Positions 1 through 11,778 of a DNA stretch of 64,000 nucleotides are shown one piece after another (within the stretch, counting starts at the first letter, position 1; every line of letters begins with the position of its first letter). Source of the stretch: Aquanectria penicillioides. Taxonomy: Eukaryota > Ascomycota > Sordariomycetes > Hypocreales > Nectriaceae. A program made the position numbers and the translations under genes. Below the pieces are notes generated by a model. The model ran no database searches and was not told where the DNA came from. It saw only the letters and a program-made list of their open reading frames with translations. The stretch is from the NCBI GenBank assembly GCA_003415625.1, contig PYIU01000005.1:3725001-3789000 (forward strand), written 5' to 3'.

Positions 1-3000
1 TATTTTTACTTTCTATATAAGTTTATTAATAAAGGTATTTATATCCTTATTGTTATTAATAACTATAAGTATATTATTTATATATATAGCTATAATAATC
101 TCCCTTACTTAATCTATATAGATTGCAGTATTGCTCTATAGCCTCTTAAAGCCTAATTTATTAAATATTTTTTTTAGTTTCTTTTGCTACTATTAGGCAT
201 TTTACTTAAGGCTATATAGGGCTATAAGCAACTATATAATATACTTAATGCCTTATTTATAGCCCACTTTTTTAGCTAAGTGTTTATACTTTAGATCCTT
301 AAAGAACTTATTAAGTAAAAAGAAAGTTATAATATAAATATTTTCTTTTAGCTTTTTATTTAGGTATACTATAATTATATTATTTTATAATAGCTTCTTT
401 TTGGTTTATATAGTATAAATAAATAATATCCTTTAGGAGTTAGCTCTTATAGTTAAGGAAAAGGTCTTTTAGTAATTAATGCCTTTTTTTATATAAAGCT
501 ATATACTATAAGTTAAGCTTTATATATAACTATTATACTATTTTTATCTCTTTTATATTAATTTATTTACTTTACTATAAGTAGTCTTTTGCCCTTTAGT
601 AACTCCCTTTTTAAGATAAATTTAAGTATGCCTTTATTAATAAGGGCATAAATCTTCTTAAAGAATGCCTCCCTTTAAAGGTTAGCATTTAGCTAATTAA
701 GGGTATTATAGATTATAGCTAGATTAGCATTAATATAGGCAGCTAAAATCTACTTTTTTATAGCTATTACTAATATTATAAAGTATCTTTTAAAGTTATT
801 AAATGCTTCTTTTAATTATAATTAAATAATCTTTTTACTTTTTGCTATAAGCAGTAAAATAGGCTTATAGAATACTATATATATTATTATAATAACTTTT
901 TTTATTTTAGGGTTTTAAATTCTATATGCTTTAATTCCTTAGAATTTTATAAAGATTCCTTTTTAATTATAAGGCAGTATTTTTTTAGATTTATTGCATT
1001 TTTTTTATTTAATATAAATAAATGCCTTTAACTTTAGAATCTATAGATACTTAATGCTTAATATATATTCCTTTTTTAAAATTAAATTTATAAAGTAAAC
1101 TTTATAAAGGGTCTTTTAGTTTAATAACCTTATTGCTATAATATTAGCAATATATATAATTGTAAGGATAATCTCTCCTTATAGCCTAAAAGGGATATTT
1201 ATTGCTATTATTATACTTTTTGCTTTCTTTTAAATTATATAGTTTGCCTATTTAATAAAGCTATTTTATTTATAGCTATATAGTAGTATAATAATTATAA
1301 GGATCCCTATCTTTAAGAAGAGTTTATTAACCTTTCTATTAATAAATTTATAGCTACTATTAAACTATATCTTTTAGGGCAGACTATAGGCTATAATAGT
1401 TTTAAATATTAAAAGATCTTTTTTTATTAAGGTAGTAGCATTACTTTTCTTTTTAAGTAAATTACTATAAAAGTAATAGCTTTTATTATTAATTATAAGC
1501 TTAAGATATCTCTTTCTATTATATATATATAGATTTAGCTCTATAAGGTTTATATAAAGGAGGTTAAGTATGCAGTCTACTCTTTTTTATAGTATTTTTA
1601 GTAAAAACCTTATGCTTTTAGTAAGCTTACAGTCTTTATAGGGTATATTAAGTAGCTTATAATTATTAAGCCTATCTTTTATAACTTTAAAGGTATAGTT
1701 AAGGGCTTTTTAATCTATATAAGTAAGTCTTTAGTGCTATATTTTTATTTTAAACTATTCTATTTATATTAGTATTATTTTAGAAGTAAAGTAATAGCTT
1801 ATTATACTTTCTATTGCTTTAAGTAAAAACCCTTAATTAAGAATATTAAGGGTTATAAAGATCTTACTATTACTATTAAAGATTTTATTTTTAATTATAT
1901 AATTACTAAAAAAATAGACTTTTTTACTAAAAATTATATTTAATAGAAAATCTTTAATAAAAACTATATCTTTAAGTATTATAGTTTTTATTTTCTTTCT
2001 CTTTATAAATAGTATAACTATTATTATTTCTATAGCTATAGGGTATATAGTGCCTTTACCTATAAAAATTAGCATTATTTTATTAAGTTTATATTACTTA
2101 TTTTCTTTAAACCATTTAAAGTTATTAATAGTATATATATTAGCTTTTAAGTCCTAAAGCTAATAGTCTTTTTAATTAATAAGGCTTAATTCTATAAATA
2201 TTAAAATAGTAATAAAATTGCTATTTCCTTTAGCCTTTAATATAGTATTATTATTAATATTAAAGGGACTATATAATTGCTATTTTAATAGGCTAGAAAT
2301 TATTGCTATAGCTGCCTTTTTTATTAATAATCTTATAAAAGCATTATTAAAGAACTTCCTTGCCTTTAATTCTTTATAGTATATAAAAATAGTATTATTA
2401 TTATTATTAAAATTATCTTTAGCTTTCTTTGCATTTTTAGCACTTTACTTACTTAATTTTGCATATAGAGCAGTCTTTTTAGTCTTTTTAATAGTTTTAT
2501 TACTATTATCTTTCTTCTTTAACCTTTTATTCTTACTGCCTTTACTCTTTTTTTATAGAGATAGGCAATTCTTTATAATATAACCTTTTTAATTATAGTT
2601 AAAGCATTTATTGCTTTTAGGATCTCTTCTATAATTATTCTTTTTATTTAATTAAGCATTTATCTATATGCCTTTCTTATTGCTAAAGTCTTTACTCTTC
2701 TTTTAGAAAGTCTATAAACTTTTAGCTTTATTAATAAGATCTTTTTATATCTTATAGATAAATTAATATTTCCCCTTTTGCTTATAATTATATTAAAATG
2801 TATTTTATTTAGGAAAGACCTTTTTAATACTATTTGCAAACCTTATCTTTTTTTAGTATTTAAAAAGCTTACTATTAGCTTTAATAATACTATTTATAAT
2901 GCAATAAAAGTTATTAATATAACTTTAGATCTTTTATAGTTTCTTTAAAGTTAAAGACTTTAATTTTTAATAAAAATTAATTAAGCTCTATTAGAACTTT

Positions 3001-3997
3001 ATATTATTATACCTTTTTATTAATAGCTTAATAGCCTTTATATTAGTCTTTACTAAAGATAATAATAGCTTTAGTTTCTATAAAACTACTATTTTTATAG
3101 CAATAATTAAATACATTTCTTTTAAATATAAGATTTTAATCTCTTTATATTACTTAATAGTAATTATAGTATAAAAAAGATATCTTTTTTAGGTAGCTTA
3201 ATTCTTTAATCCCTTAAGTATATTATCTCCTTTTATCTTAAAATTAAAACTAATAAAATCCTTAACTTTAATTAATTATAAATTTATAATCTTCTTTTTA
3301 CTTAAGGTAGGCTTTATTAATATTTTTCTATTCCTTAAGAAATTAAATATTTTATCTAAAGCTTTTAAGGGCTCCCTTAAGGTATAAAAGAGTTAGCTTT
3401 TTTAATACTTAAAGCTTTTATCTTTATTATCTTTTACCTTAAATTTTAATTTATCTTTAGGCTATATTTTATATTTAATCTTTAATTTATTTTTAGTCTT
3501 TTAATTAAAGTACTTTTATAGCTTTTATATTTATTATATTATCTCTATTATTTACTGCATTATAATGCTTAAATTTAGCTAAATTTTCTATAGATTCCTT
3601 TTAATAGGCTTTATTAATCTTTTAAAAAGGAATAAAAAATCCTTAAAATTATCTTTTTCTTTAATAGAATCTTCTTTATTATTAGTTTATTTAATTGCTT
3701 TAATAGTAAGGATTAGCTTTAAGGCCAGCTTTAAAGCTATTACTTAAGTCTTAAAACCTTAATTAATTAATATTATAAATGCTAACTTTAAGGGATAAAC
3801 TTTAGATTAATTTAAACCTTTTAAATAGCTATAATTTCTTCTTAAATTAAAGCTTTAGGCTTATAACCTATAAATAATATATAGGCATACATAAGGATAG
3901 TTATAGCAGGCAATATATGCAATAGGTCGGTCTAGATCAATTGGGATTTATAAAGAGCAGCTAGATAGTGGTTGCAGAATGCAGTCACCTATTTACA
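1..3997 (-). mobile_element. RIP-degraded Ty1/copia LTR retrotransposon (internal region, truncated at window edge)
   Basis: The block is almost pure A/T with no CG dinucleotide that I can find before about 3927, and it is full of stops. Read on the minus strand, pol motifs survive in the copia order. Around 2565-2610 is a zinc knuckle C-x2-Y-x4-Y-x4-C, where CCHC has become CYYC plus a stop. Around 1833-2075 is an open stretch with GKGT and LKDIVFIKDF...NII, matching the protease-to-integrase linker of copia elements. Around 1629-1740 is the integrase HHCC finger, with its first His and last Cys intact and the other two ligands turned into Tyr. At 61-90 is AIYINNILIV, the reverse-transcriptase YVDD box with both Asp changed to Asn. 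Every change is C-to-T or G-to-A. Knuckle-to-RT spacing (about 830 codons) fits copia. RNase H and the 3' LTR lie left of the window. The right boundary is estimated from where composition normalises. Confidence 0.88.
3870..3997 (-). repeat. Possible 5' LTR of the copia element
   Basis: Going into the element on the minus strand, composition shifts from normal to AT-rich here. On that strand the stretch begins TGTAAATAGG at 3997, carries a TATAAAT box near 3950, and is followed by a GGTTATAAGCC stretch that could be a mutated primer-binding site. No second LTR is in the window for comparison, so the limits are guesses. Confidence 0.25.
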
Positions 3998-4549
3998 GTG
4001 CAGGGATTCCCTTGTGAGGATATGTGGCCTCAAGACCTAGGCCCACAAGGCCCCCGAGGTCGGCTTGTGGCCGGCCGCTATGTCTGTAGCGGCGACCACC
4101 TTCGCCCGGCCGCTATATCCGTCAACAATAGCTAGTAAATCCGCCGAAAGTCGGCAAGTTCAATTCAATTTTCAATTTCGCGTTCATTTCGTCGCCATGC
4201 GCCCCGATTGCGTGCCTGACAGCATTAGAGCTGAATGCTTGATTGGACCTAATGCGGATGTGGCCGTCAGGTAATGTTCCCAGACTCCGCTCACGCCGCA
4301 CCGTAACTAACTGCACGAGCCCCTCATCCAGCCGCAGGCGTTCACACTTTTGTCAACATTTAGATCGAATAGAGAGATTCTGGGCCAAACTGGGGTCATG
4401 ATTCGGCGATGAAGTCGGTTTTTGGGCGCCGCGACCACGGCGAACCAAAGACATCTTCGGGCCAGACGGAAAAGCCGCTTAGTCTAGCCCTCTGGTATGA
4501 CGCTACAAATGCAGATGTCGAGTAGGTAGCAGATACAACTCAGTCACGG
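3998..4549. other. Gene-free spacer between transposon and NLR relic
   Basis: Base composition returns to normal for the genome. A short motif GGCCGCTAT occurs twice, near 4074 and 4109. I see no gene, although unrecognised decayed 5' sequence of the following pseudogene may be included. Confidence 0.4.
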
Positions 4550-7538
4550 TTCCTGAAAGCTCAACGTGTGCTCAGCATAGTCTTTATCCATGGCCTCATG
4601 GGCTATACCGAAAACGCCTGGCGAGGTAAGGGCAAAGATGGGACCAAACTCGAACCATGACCAAAGGACCCTCTCGTGTCCTGGACACAAAATGATGGTT
4701 GGGAGGAGTCTCTAACAAAGCCATCGGAGACCACGCGAAAGAGCTAACCACAAGCTTAACACACAAGCGACGACGAACTGGTACACTGGAGAGACTGATA
4801 ATATTCGTATGCCAGAGCTTGGGCGGCTTAGTTTGCAAAGACGTATGTTTGAGGACTCAACGTGGTGTACCCCGGTGATCTAACCAAAATTCAAAGGCAC
4901 TTCTATATTCAAGCAGGTCAAACTAGGCTGAGGACTTCCATGACCTCTTCAATCAACAATTGGGATAGTTTTTATGGGAACGCCGCATCTGAGGTCTTCT
5001 GCTGCGAATTTTGCTCGTGGGATGGCAAAGATCCTGCGTCAAGTGAAGAGCGTCAACTAGCACGTCCTCAGAGTGCTCGAGACCGATTCAGAAGTGTTAG
5101 GCAAGATCCATGACGATTTTATTCATTTATTAATTGAGGGAGGTACTTCACATTGGGGCCAGCGAATACGTGTTGTCTGTTTCTGGGAGGAACTCGAAAC
5201 CAGCGGGGCGGGATATATTGTCCTTAAATCCTCTGCTGTACTCCTGGTTTCCGAGCTCGAGGAATACATGTAGACCACAAGGTCATGACAAAACTGAGAA
5301 AGAATTCTCAAGCCTTCGCTTCTGTTGAAGAGCTGGATTGGCTTAGGCAGTTCGACACATCTGAACCTCCCAGAGCGGAACCTCCCAGCCTGGCACCTCC
5401 AACACCGAATGAGCCAAGTAATGAGCTACAGAGCAGCTCTAGATTCATCGTACTATATGCGAAAAATGCATACTTGGTAGGAAGGCCTTCTATTCATCAG
5501 CAACTTGATTCTTGGATTGGGTCCACAAAAGAGCTGCCTTGTACGGCCCTCGGAGGCGTTGGGTAAGTGAGCTATCCTGAGCTGTGCATGAAATTAGCCT
5601 GATTTTGAGCTAGCAAAACCCAGTTACCCTCCATTGGGCCTATATTATGCATAATAGGCACCCTGATCTTTCCATTTATTGGGTTTGGCGATACAGCCGT
5701 GCGTTTTGATAGCTCCTATTCTTCGATTGCCACAAGCTCCGGGATTCCCGACTGTCCTATCGGCGACCCGCTGTTGCTATCAAAAGTCGCCAATTGACTT
5801 GAATTCGAAAAAAAGGGCAATCCCTGGCTAATGATCATTGACAATGTTGACCACATCGCGCTATTCCGCGGCAACGTTCCAAACATAATTGGGGGGAGCC
5901 TTCCCTCATCGCCCAATGGAGCGGTGCTATTTACCACCAGATCCAAGGGTATTGCTGTCGAACTAGGCCCCCTAGAAGAGACATCATCTTAGTTACTGAG
6001 CCGAACCCCGAAGAATGCGTCAGGCTAATACAGAAGCGATTGCCGCCCAACGACTACCAAGGCAATAGCCTGCACACGCTGGCCGAACATCTAGCCTATC
6101 ACCCGCTCACTTTAGCTCACGCAACTTCATATTTGCAAAATACGTCTATATCAATTATCTCGTATCTAAGAAAGCTAAAAGAAAATGAAGAAGAGGAGTT
6201 AACCAGGCTTCTTGAATCCGAATCTGAAGAACTTGGCCAACGCCCAACCTGGCTGGGATGGTGCAGGGCCGCGGTCCATTTCCCAAGGGTGGTTTGTCTC
6301 TTTTGACAGCATTCAACGAGAAAATGCATTTGCATTCGAAATACTCTATTTATTATCATTTTCCGAAAATCAACACATCCCGCCCCCCATACTAGAAGGT
6401 TACACATTGAATTTTGGCGTAATTCACAACTCGTGGTACCAGAGGACCTCAACTATCGATGTCAAGTATTCGCAATACCTCGCGAAATTGAACCCCCAAT
6501 CATCAGAGGCCCCTACATTGGAAACATTGTCCGAAGGGATGGCTCTCCTAGCATCCTATTCCTTCATCGCTTCGGAGAAGGACGACGAAGAAGGACGAGA
6601 AAATAATTTCCGTTCATCGACTGATGCAAGTAACCGCCCAGGGCCAAATACGCACGCAAGGTAGTTTTGAAGAATTCGCCCGAAAGGCACTGAGAGCTCT
6701 TTGCTACTCAGTGCCACAGGTCTCGATATCCAGTTGGTCCCAGGTTCTACCGATAATTCCACCCGCAAAAGCAGCCATCAAACGAGTGCCGAGAATCTCG
6801 GCCGATTGGGCGGTGTCCCGTTTTAGAGGCTATCTTTTATGCCACATGCTTGATTGCATCTCGATTACTCCACAAATGGTCCTCAGCGCTGAAGAGATGT
6901 GTCTCGACGCGATCACGTTCGTCGAAAAGGCTGGCGGCCCAGAAAATGAACATTACATTAGTTCAAAGTTGCATCTAGGCGCATTCCTCAACTCGAAGAA
7001 ACGATATCCGGAGGCAATCAAATTGCTGGAATCCATGGTAGAAAAGCTCAAAGCACGAGGAAATGACGAGAAGGAATTTTTGGGCTTGATGATCGAGCTG
7101 GCAAAGGCATACACTTTCAGCGGACAAACTCAAACTGCTATTCCGTTGCTTGAAAACGTCATTGAAATATCAGGCAAGGATAAAGGCACTCTCAAGTTCC
7201 AAATCTCGGAGGGATTGAAGCTTAGGATAATCACAATGGTGCACTTGGGGAAGCTGTCGAGTGCTACAACGTTAGCGAGGTGGCACCTGCATTGGACAAG
7301 GGATCGGGGTCAAACCATGCAACTCTCCGGCGCAAAGTATGCATACATGGTTCTCCGAGAGACCAAGGTGGGAAATGAGGCTCAAGCCATGTCCAAAGCA
7401 TTCCGGAAGCTGATGCAAGTCAATGGCGGCTCTCATGAGGAACTCGTCGAGGCATTCAACAGAAACGTGGAGGATGTGTTCGAGAAGCCCCAGCTCCACC
7501 AAAAAGGCTGGCCCAGGGAAGTTCCGAGTCAAAAGTGA
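4550..7538 (+). pseudogene. Decayed NLR-like gene: serine esterase, NB-ARC, TPR
   Basis: The domains of a fungal NOD-like receptor appear in order but in changing frames. An alpha/beta-hydrolase start VFIHGLMGYTENAW lies near 4580. The lipase box SLGGLVCKD follows near 4820 and GIVFMGTPH near 4965, then an EVLGKIHDDF/CFWEELETSGAG stretch. The NB-ARC P-loop ALGGVGKTQ is rebuilt across a 51-nt intron (5563-5613). A Walker B LMIIDNVD lies near 5830 and YHPLTLAHA near 6100. The effector boundary VHRLMQV lies near 6617, and TPR-like helices run 6880-7300. At least four frameshifts and several stops interrupt it, including shifts near 4640, 4860, 6250 and 6600, so no full protein can be made. Intact relatives act in non-self recognition and heterokaryon incompatibility. 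Unlike the neighbouring element, it decayed by indels rather than by heavy RIP. Confidence 0.85.
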
Positions 7539-9091
7539 AGAAGAAGTCTTCGGGGGAGGCAAATCCAAGTCACGGCGCACCCAGCTTCGTTTCGAAGATT
7601 GTCAGCGAGTACAACGAAGGCCATAAACAGGGAGTTGAGCTGGCCAAGGATGACTGGCGACGCAGCTGGTCCTGGAAACGGTGGGATGAGTATCAAAAGT
7701 ACGTGGAAAAAGATGGGGGAAGGGCAGTCGCCGAAAACCAGGGACAAAGTAACGCAACGAAAGAAAACCAATTGTGAGGCGCGGAATCGACGGAACTTGG
7801 TTAGCTGACTATAACGAGGTTCCTACATCGCGCTCGGCTCATTTCCACTTTTTGCGAGCGCTTCTCGCTGGGCCCAATGCGTGCCAGATTAGATTAGAGA
7901 GGAGAAGAGAAGATGGACAAGCTTGCGAACGGGGCCCAATAGTCACGGGCGCAGCAAGCGAACACGGACAATCAGACCCCGAGGCAATTACGAGACTGTT
8001 CGATGACCCCATTCACCCGGGGCTCCTGTCGACATTGGGCTCGCCTTACAGTCGCTGCAATCACCACAAAGACGGCCATCGATATCCTTGCCCAAGGCTA
8101 TCTCGTGAGGGCCATGTCCTGCGTCTCTCCATCGCATCACCGATCATCACGTCACCGCCACAACCCTAAGCTTCTCTTTATGCCTTTGCCGTCCCATTCC
8201 CCACGCTTCTCCGCTCTGCAACCAAGCGCTCGAATCGGGCCCCGTCCCTCCCCCGGTCGCTTGCCCCCGGACGAAGATGCCTCCCCAGAAGAATGCCGTT
8301 CCCGCCCCTGGTCTCCGCGCGAGCCTTGTGTGCGGGGACGGCGACAGTCGCTATAACGACGAATGCATCGCTATAGTCGACGATCATGGCTGGCCGTCAG
8401 CGCTCCCCACAGCGCTGCCCCCCCTCATCGACCCGCTTTCACTGGCTCCACGTGCAGTACGGCGCCACCCCCCGCATCTTTAATTCTGTAAAGCTTCACT
8501 TGCATCGCCATGCGCGCGAATCCCCTTCATGCTGCCGGGTATTTAGGTTCGTTCGGCCGGCGAACCCCTCCTCTTCGGCCCCTGGAGATGCGCCTAGTCC
8601 CACGAAGTTGCCTCCCACGAGGTTACTTGCTGCCCCCCGTCCGGCTTGTGAAGTTCCGCCGATCGCGCCACGGCTACTGAGGCGGTTGAGCAAAGAGGGC
8701 CCGCGCCGGCCCGCGAGCGTCTGATACCTGCGTGCGTGCTGCTCGTTCTGCCGATACGCGACGGCGATATTATGGACGTAGTTTTGCCGTCCAAGGCGGG
8801 GCCCTATTGTTAGCCCTCTCAACCGTCATCCGTCATGTGGTTGGCAATCTGGGTCGGACGAAGCTCTCCTTGCGGAATAGCCATGAGATGGCACCATGGG
8901 ACTTTGAGGTTTACCATGGGACGCGTCAGGAAGACCAGAATAACCGAGCTCGACCTCACCCACGACCATCTCAATGGGTATAAATTAACCCGCGGACGGC
9001 GCAGCTTCTCGATGTGGTCTCCAGCCTTCTCAGCAGCGGCAACATACAGCGCTCTGCAGGACAATCTCGAGCACATCCCATAGTCACAGTC
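7539..9091. other. Spacer and promoter region of the arabinofuranosidase gene
   Basis: I recognise no gene. Short open stretches on both strands have no family features. The stretch 7539-7780 may be unrecognised 3' remains of the NLR relic. The last few hundred bases should hold the promoter of the downstream glycosidase. Confidence 0.5.
8979..8986 (+). promoter_or_regulatory. TATA box for the GH51 gene
   Basis: The sequence TATAAATT lies 106-113 bases upstream of the start codon at 9092, a usual distance in filamentous fungi. Confidence 0.5.
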
Positions 9092-11285
9092 ATGGTCTCG
9101 TTCAAGTCGGCCTTTGTCGCCGCAATCCAGATCACCGCAGCCCTTGCGGTGGACATCTCGGTCAAGACATCTGGCGGCAACTACACTGGAGGATTCCACT
9201 ATGGTTTCCTCCACGAGGTAAGCCCATTGGCACTCCTCTATCATCACCGAGCCCTCTCCCGTTAACACTGGACCCATAGGATATCAACAACTCCGGCGAG
9301 GGCGGCCTCTACGCCGAGCTGGTCCGCAACCGAGCCTTCCAGTACAGCGCAAAGTACCCCGTCTCCCTCGACGCATGGCGCTCCATCAACGACGCCAACC
9401 TGACGCTCAACAAGCTGGACGTGCCGCTATCCGACAACCTGCCGTACTCGGTCAAGGTCAAGGCCGGCAGCAAGTCAGGCAAGAGACGCATCGGTCTCCA
9501 GAACGAGGGCTTCTGGGGCATGGACGTCCAGCGCCAAAAGTACACGGGCTCGTTCTGGGTCCGCGGCTCGTACAAGGGCTACTTCACTGCTGAGCTGAGG
9601 TCCAACTTTACCGACGACGTCTTTGGCTCCGTCAAGATCAAGTCCGCGACCAAGACTAACGACTGGGTCGAGCATGAGTTCGAGCTGGTGCCCAGCAAGG
9701 ATGCGCCAAGCAGCAACAACACGTTTGCTATTACGTTTGATCCCAAGGTTAGTCGTACAAAAAAATTAAAGATTTGTTGTGAATTGCGCTCTTAACTTTG
9801 TAACAGGGCACATCTGACGGTTCTCTCGACTTCAACCTCATCAGCCTGTTCCCCCCGACTTACAAGAACCGCAAGAATGGTCTGCGCAAGGATATTGCTG
9901 AGGTTCTCGAGGGCCTTCACCCTGTAAGTTATCCATTGCATCGCATCGCATCGCAACCCTCAAGATCATAGCTGATCATCCGCCCCCCACAGAGCGTCCT
10001 CCGATTCCCCGGCGGCAACATGCTCGAAGGTCTCACCCAGGGCACCTGGTGGGACTGGAAGGCCTCTCTCGGTCCCCTCCGCAACCGCACCGGCTTCCAG
10101 GGCGTCTGGGGCTACCAGCAGACCCACGGCCTAGGCCTCATGGAGTACCTTTACTGGGCAGAGGACATGGGTCTCGAGCCAGTCGTCGCTCTCTGGGCCG
10201 GCCTTTCCCTTGACGGCGACGTCACCTCCGAGGCTGACCTCGCTGCTGTCATCGAAGACGGCCTCAACGAGATCGAGTTCATCCGCGGCCCGGCCACCTC
10301 CACCTGGGGCTCCGTTCGAGCCCAGCTTGGCCACCCGGAGCCCTTCACCCTCAAGTACGTCGAGGTCGGTAACGAGGACTGGTACGCAGGCTACCCGGGC
10401 GGCTGGACCTCGTACAAGGAGTACCGCCTGCCCATGTTCATGGAGGCTATCAAGAAGGAATACGACGACATCACCATCATCGCGTCCGGCGCCACCACCG
10501 ACGGCGACGGCCTCACCATCCCCGATGGAGCCATCGGCGACTACCACCCGTACCGCACCCCCAACGCCCTCGTCGAGGAGTTTGACCGCTTCGATAACGA
10601 CGTCGGCCACATCGTCGGCGAGGTCGCTGCCACCCACCCCAACGGCGGCTCCGGCTGGAACGGCAACCTCCAGCCCTTCCCCTGGTGGATCGGCGCCGTC
10701 GGCGAGAGCATCTCGCTCATCGGCTACGAGCGAAACGCCGACCACGTCCCCGGCACCTTCTACGCGCCGGTGCTGCGCAACATGAACCGCTGGCAGTGGG
10801 CCGTCACCATCGTGCAGTTCGCCGCCGACCCCAAGCTGACGACCAAGTCGACGAGCTGGTTCGTCTGGGAGCTCTTCGCCGGCAACCCCATCACGCGCGT
10901 GCTCCCCGCCACGGCCGAGTTCGACCCGCTCTTCTACGTCGCCGGCAGCAACGAGAACCTCGGCACGCTGGTGTGGAAGGGCGCCGTGTACAACACCACC
11001 GACAGCGCCGACGTGCCCGTCAAGGTGTCCTTCGACGGCGTCGCCGCCGGCGCCAAGGCCGAGCTCACGGTCCTGACCAACAACGCCGAGGACCCCTACG
11101 CCTACAACGACCCGCACACCGGCGTCAACATTGTCAAGACGACCAAGTCGGTGGTCGAGGCGAACAAGAACGGCACCTTTGAGTTCACCCTGCCCGAGCT
11201 GAGCGTGGCCGTGCTGTCCACCGAGCTCAAGAGCACCAAGAAGGCGAAGCGCAGCCGTGGCAAGACCATTTACGAGGACAAATGA
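9092..11285 (+). CDS. abfA: Secreted alpha-L-arabinofuranosidase, GH51
   Basis: It hydrolyses terminal alpha-L-arabinofuranosyl residues of arabinoxylan and arabinan outside the cell. The exons are 9092-9217, 9280-9747, 9807-9923 and 9993-11285. All introns are GT-AG and phase 0, giving 667 residues, normal for fungal GH51. A signal peptide (about residues 1-19, hydrophobic, ending ITAALA) is followed by a Gly-rich N-terminal sheet domain and the catalytic barrel. The acid/base Glu sits in VGNEDW (about residue 365) and the nucleophile in IVGEVAA (about 447). The C-terminal beta-sandwich ends in an odd basic tail [12 protein letters not shown]. The ATG has a TATA box about 110 bases upstream, and AATAAA occurs at 11432. 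The family is commonly controlled by XlnR/AraR-type activators and carbon repression, but I did not find a clear site cluster. The gene is convergent with tps2. Confidence 0.95.
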
Positions 11286-11778
11286 GAGTAGCCTAAGTGA
11301 GCGTAAAAAAGATACCACCAGGTGAAGATGAGGATGATGATGAATGAGTGTATATAATTCGAAATGAATGTTTGTAATTGAGATCAACGCTGAACCTAAA
11401 ATGCTGGTTTCGCGTCATGCAGAACGACATTAATAAAGTTGGTAATGCGCATGTGTGTGTGTTGTGTGTTTTTTCTGTATCCGAATCCGATTTGCTATAT
11501 TCTTCGCATCGACGCTATTCTTGAAACCTCATTCCATGCATGCTGTCGAGACTGTGCCTGTCCGCCCGCCCTTCTTCTGCACGCCTCGTCGTCTTGCAAT
11601 ATCCTGGCTCTTCGTTTGCGGTCCAGCCCCCCCCCGATGCGCCCTGCTGCCCGTCTATCGTTTCCATCGTCGTTCCATCCAAACGCCTGGAGCAAAATGA
11701 CTCGCATGATTGATACTCTTCCGAGTCTTTCTCCCTCTCTCTATCGTCTGGCCCTTTTTGTCTCTCTCCTCCTAGCCA
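11286..11778. other. Convergent 3' region between abfA and tps2
   Basis: The spacer between two stop codons faces both ways. A polyadenylation-like AATAAA lies at 11432-11437 for the plus-strand gene. C/T-rich tracts follow toward tps2. No gene is visible. Confidence 0.5.

Noticed and set aside
8170..8820. Overlapping open frames in both strands before abfA
   Set aside because: Pro/Arg-rich frames in GC-rich promoter DNA, no conserved motif, several overlapping each other.
10131..11387. 418-codon open frame antisense to the GH51 gene
   Set aside because: Val/Gly/Asp-rich shadow of the GC-rich coding strand; no domain, and it overlaps catalytic exon 4 entirely.
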